A stretch of DNA of 64,000 nt from Acinetobacter bohemicus ANC 3994 (GTDB lineage: Bacteria; Pseudomonadota; Gammaproteobacteria; Pseudomonadales; Moraxellaceae): positions 397,395-461,394 of the forward strand of contig NZ_KB849175.1 of assembly GCF_000367925.1 (NCBI RefSeq). Direction: 5' to 3'. The position numbers and the translations under genes are program-made. Under the pieces are notes generated by a model. That model searched no databases and was not told where the DNA came from. It saw only the letters and a list, made by a program, of their open reading frames with translations. Shown in pieces: positions 59,236-64,000 of the stretch. Positions within the stretch are counted from its first letter, which is position 1; every line of letters starts with the position of its first letter.

Positions 59236-59545
59236 ATAATGCCAGTCAGTTAAGAAATTGACTGGCATTTTATTTTTTTAATACATGATGTTATTCGATA
59301 CGCGGAAACGTCATCCGCAACTGTTCGAGGCAAAACTATTTTAAAAAAGTAAGGTTTCTGTGATTAATTAATCAATAAAAGGTATTTGACGAGTTTTGCG
59401 GATGACAAGTGCCTTTGATTACTTTGGGCTTATCCAAAGTAATAGATGAGCTCCAAGTATATGATTTAAAAATATAAGACTCCGTCGTGAATAACTAAAA
59501 AGCTAAGGGCTTTATTTTTTAAAACCCTTAACTGACTGGCATTAC
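59236..59545. mobile_element. MITE-like repeat, copy B, inside a transporter terminator
   Basis: About 310 bases with 18-bp terminal inverted repeats TAATGCCAGTCAGTTAAG that match perfectly, flanked by CCTTACGGA/CCCTTACGGA on both sides (59226-59235 and 59545-59554), a 9-10 bp target duplication. Internally GTCATCCGCAA is inverted to TTGCGGATGAC. The left end folds as TGCCAGTCA-loop-TGACTGGCA then T-rich sequence, and the right end has AAGGGTTTT/AAAGCCCTT followed on the minus strand by GCTTTTT; both look like terminators reading inward. Removing the element joins AAGCCTCC, GTAA and GGGGGCTT on the minus strand, the terminator of the transporter at 59576. No transposase is encoded. Confidence 0.82.
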
Positions 59546-59575
59546 CCTTACGGAGGCTTCTTTTAAATTTACGTT

Positions 59576-60925
59576 TTAAGCTTTAGAAACAGCTGGCTGA
59601 CTTGCGCCAATCTTTTCAGACTCATCGTCATGCATAATTAATGCTACAGCAATTGCCGTAATCAGAACCGGTAAACCCACTGCCATAAAGTTAATGTAAG
59701 CAGGTAAATTCATGCCTAACAAACCACCAATTAAAATTGGTCCTACAATCGCGCCCATACGGCCAATAGCAGATGACCAGCCAATACCGGTAGAACGTAT
59801 CGCCAATGGATAAAACTGTGCGACATAGCTATACAGTAGCATTTGTGAACCAATAGAAGCTGCACCCGCCAAGAACACCAAAATGTATAGCAGGAACTGG
59901 TTCGACTGGAAGCCCATTAAGCTCATCACAATCGCACCCATCATTCCCAAGCACATAAGCACGGGTTTTAAATGGAAACGATCCGCCAGGATTCCCCCAC
60001 CAACAATACCCACAACCGCCCCTACATTCATGACCATCATGAACATTAAGCTGTTATCCATTGAGTAGCCCGCGGCCATCATCAGCTTCGGTAACCAGCT
60101 GCTCAATGCATACATGGTCAGTAAGCATGTAAAAAATGCTACCCAAAATAAGAGCGTATTGGTTGCACGGCCACGACGGAATAAACTCACCACGTTTGCC
60201 GCTTCAGGGACATTTTCCTGTGGCAAAATAAATGTGGTTTGGTCCGTAACCTTAGTATTTGGTGACAAGCGACGTACAATACGATGCGCTTCGGTCTGCT
60301 TGTTCTGTTTCACAATAAACGAGAGCGATTCAGGCAAAAATTTCCAGATCACAGGCAATAAAAATAATGGGATCCCGGCAATAAAGAACATGATTTGCCA
60401 ACCAAAATCAGGGGTAAACCATGAACCCAATAATGCAGCCATAACACCACCTACCGCATAACCACTGAACATTGTGGTCACCAGCGTACTACGCATCTTT
60501 TGGGGTGCATATTCGGAAGTTAAGGCAACAAGGTTTGGCATTACACCGCCAATGCCTAAACCGGCTAAAAAGCGTAAAATACCGAATTCAGTCGGGTTAG
60601 ATGCAAAACCACCAGCAAAGGTCAAACCGCTGAATAGCACAATACAAATCATAATGACCTTTTTACGGCCAATCTTGTCTGCTAAAGAGCCAAAGAACAT
60701 TGCACCAAACATCATGCCAGCCAATGCTGTACTCGCAAGCATTCCAGCTTGTACAGCGCTTAAGCCCCAATCTTGCATTAAAAGCGGCAACACCACACCA
60801 TTAATCGCTAAATCATAGCCATCAAATAAAATAATCAATAAGCACCAAGCCACGACATTGAAGTGGAACGGGGTAAATTTCGCTTTATCGACTACAGAAT
60901 TAATATCTAAGTTTTCTGTTGTCAT
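59576..60925 (-). CDS. MFS aromatic-acid:H+ symporter (BenK/PcaK-like)
   Basis: A 449-residue transporter with 12 predicted helices, of the family of Acinetobacter benzoate, 4-hydroxybenzoate and muconate carriers. The first helix carries DGYDLAINGVVLP, then GSLADKIGRKKVIM and PESLSF between helices. The C-terminal half has ADRFHLKP and YPLAIRSTGIGWSSAIGRMGAIVGP. The exact substrate cannot be read from sequence. The ATG at 60925 is chosen because GGGAG lies nine bases upstream; an ATG three codons before is too close to it. Its terminator is split by the MITE-like element. Confidence 0.88.
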   Translation of the reverse strand: MTTENLDINSVVDKAKFTPFHFNVVAWCLLIILFDGYDLAINGVVLPLLMQDWGLSAVQAGMLASTALAGMMFGAMFFGSLADKIGRKKVIMICIVLFSGLTFAGGFASNPTEFGILRFLAGLGIGGVMPNLVALTSEYAPQKMRSTLVTTMFSGYAVGGVMAALLGSWFTPDFGWQIMFFIAGIPLFLLPVIWKFLPESLSFIVKQNKQTEAHRIVRRLSPNTKVTDQTTFILPQENVPEAANVVSLFRRGRATNTLLFWVAFFTCLLTMYALSSWLPKLMMAAGYSMDNSLMFMMVMNVGAVVGIVGGGILADRFHLKPVLMCLGMMGAIVMSLMGFQSNQFLLYILVFLAGAASIGSQMLLYSYVAQFYPLAIRSTGIGWSSAIGRMGAIVGPILIGGLLGMNLPAYINFMAVGLPVLITAIAVALIMHDDESEKIGASQPAVSKA

Positions 60926-61473
60926 CGTTCTCATCTCCCATGAGTACTTGTTAAAAATTTCACATGAATTTTTAAGTAAAATTCAATTTTTGCGCAATAT
61001 ACGCAAGTCAAATTTTATGAACAATTAGACCTAGGGATAAAACAGCAAACCTATATTAAAAAATCTGTAAATATATGATTTTTATGCTGTAGCTATATTT
61101 ATTTCATGCATATTTTTAGACAGTAATCTTTCTACTTTTATCCACTTCTGCTAAATAAGAAGCAATTTATTCTAAGTTTTTTATACATGCACTCTCACAT
61201 CACCAAGAAATCTTTATTATTCTTTAAAAATCTTTCTCTCTAATTTTATTGCTTATCCTTAAAAATAAAGGTAGAAGATTGAAATGATTTATCTCTATTT
61301 TCAAATTATTGGTTTGATCTAAATCAGCTGCTTCAGTACAAGGAATTGAATCTAGATCATTTAAATAAATAAAAGCCAAAATCCAGCGCCTATCCATTTC
61401 ATACAGTTAGCTATTTTTATCTAAACCGTTTAAATGCGGCTACTTTTACTTATTTAATTTTCCCCCCGCATAA
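60926..61473. other. Intergenic region transporter / rRNA operon
   Basis: About 550 AT-rich bases between the start of the transporter gene and the terminator of the rRNA operon, both on the minus strand. No ORF, tRNA or repeat could be supported. The transporter promoter should lie in the left part. Confidence 0.4.
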
Positions 61474-61508
61474 AAAAACACCCCAACTTTTTAGGTTGGG
61501 GTGTTTTT
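61474..61508 (-). terminator. Terminator of the rRNA operon
   Basis: AAAAACACCCCAAC and GTTGGGGTGTTTTT form a 14-bp stem with loop TTTTTAG, directly after the 5S gene on the minus strand, with T residues beyond. Confidence 0.9.
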
Positions 61509-61518
61509 AGTAATAATG

Positions 61519-61633
61519 AGCTGGCGATGACTTACTCTCACATGGGTAACCCCACACTACCATCAGCGCGAAGAGGTTTCACTTCTGAGTTCGGGAAGGG
61601 ATCAGGTGGTTCACTCTTGCTATTGTCGCCAGC
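61519..61633 (-). rRNA. rrf: 5S ribosomal RNA
   Basis: Reverse complement begins GCTGGCGACAATAGCAAGAG and ends near GTCATCGCCAGC; the ends pair as helix I, and CCCGAACTCAGAAGTGAAAC is the classical 5S loop sequence. The length is about 115 bases. It lies between the 23S gene and the operon terminator, with about 180 bases of spacer to 23S. Open frames across it are artefacts. Confidence 0.95.
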
Positions 61634-61815
61634 ACAACTGTTTATGGACTTTTTCGGGTCTTATTTACGCTGTTTATTTCGTATGCCTTACTTTGTACCA
61701 AATGAGTTATTAACAGATTATGCTAAATTTGAGTTGGTATTGTAACTAGCTTTTAAACTAAATCAAGTATTTTGTATCGAATTAGATGAGCAATACAACT
61801 GTTTGGGTGTTGTAT

Positions 61816-64000
<2,185 letters not shown>

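Noticed and set aside
1..61500. tRNA genes
   Set aside because: I saw no segment with a convincing T-arm/acceptor arrangement; the hairpin at 31438-31471 was considered and does not fit a tRNA.

Overview
The window is chromosomal DNA from a gammaproteobacterium, almost certainly Acinetobacter. The basis is low-GC coding style, the 5S/23S rRNA sequence at the right end, and gene orders shared with Pseudomonas/Acinetobacter: argS-SPOR, dapA-bamC-purC, ubiG-mupP-yciK, ileS-lspA-fkpB, and serB opposite an AhpA/YtjB gene. The species cannot be fixed from what I can see. Most of the window is core genome.

Layout. 1-6.7 kb: gshA (cut by the window edge), a DUF924 protein, a lipoprotein, DUF445 and DUF2798 membrane proteins, argS and a SPOR-domain protein. 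6.7-21.4 kb: psd with a rhodanese, pncB, dtd, serB, a BASS transporter, pncA, an MhpT-like transporter, then dapA-bamC-purC. 21.4-31.3 kb: a candidate small RNA, rarA, a GGDEF-EAL protein, murJ, ampD, nadC, rph. 31.5-37.7 kb: a fatty-acid desaturase/reductase operon opposite a DesT-like TetR regulator, dsbA, and ubiG-mupP-yciK. 38-41 kb: two RcnB-like secreted proteins and argA. 41.6-46.6 kb: an alkanesulfonate operon (two SsuA paralogues, ssuD, ssuC, ssuB). 46.9-56.3 kb: a RutR-like regulator, a nucleosidase, a TDT transporter, ribF, ileS-lspA-fkpB, an apparently intact IS5-family element and an FMN reductase. 56.3-61 kb: a decayed gene, a PQQ sugar dehydrogenase, an ankyrin protein, a small secreted protein and an aromatic-acid transporter. 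61.5-64 kb: 5S and 23S rRNA on the minus strand.

Functional themes. NAD supply is served by pncA, pncB and nadC. Murein synthesis and recycling are represented by murJ, ampD and mupP. Sulfonate sulfur is handled by the ssu genes, with a TDT-family transporter nearby that could export sulfite. Membrane lipid supply is served by psd and the desaturase operon.

The most unusual signal is a pair of related non-autonomous repeats of about 300-310 bp (41102-41403 and 59236-59545), MITE-like, with terminal inverted repeats and 8-10 bp target duplications. Removing each element and one duplication copy recreates a Rho-independent terminator, so both copies sit in the loop of a terminator hairpin (argA; the aromatic-acid transporter). 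The better-preserved copy carries terminator-like hairpins of its own, facing inward at both ends. Other points to check are the candidate sRNA near 21.5 kb, three matching operator palindromes between the desaturase operon and its regulator, and a signal-peptide gene at 58.8-59.2 kb with no ordinary start codon.
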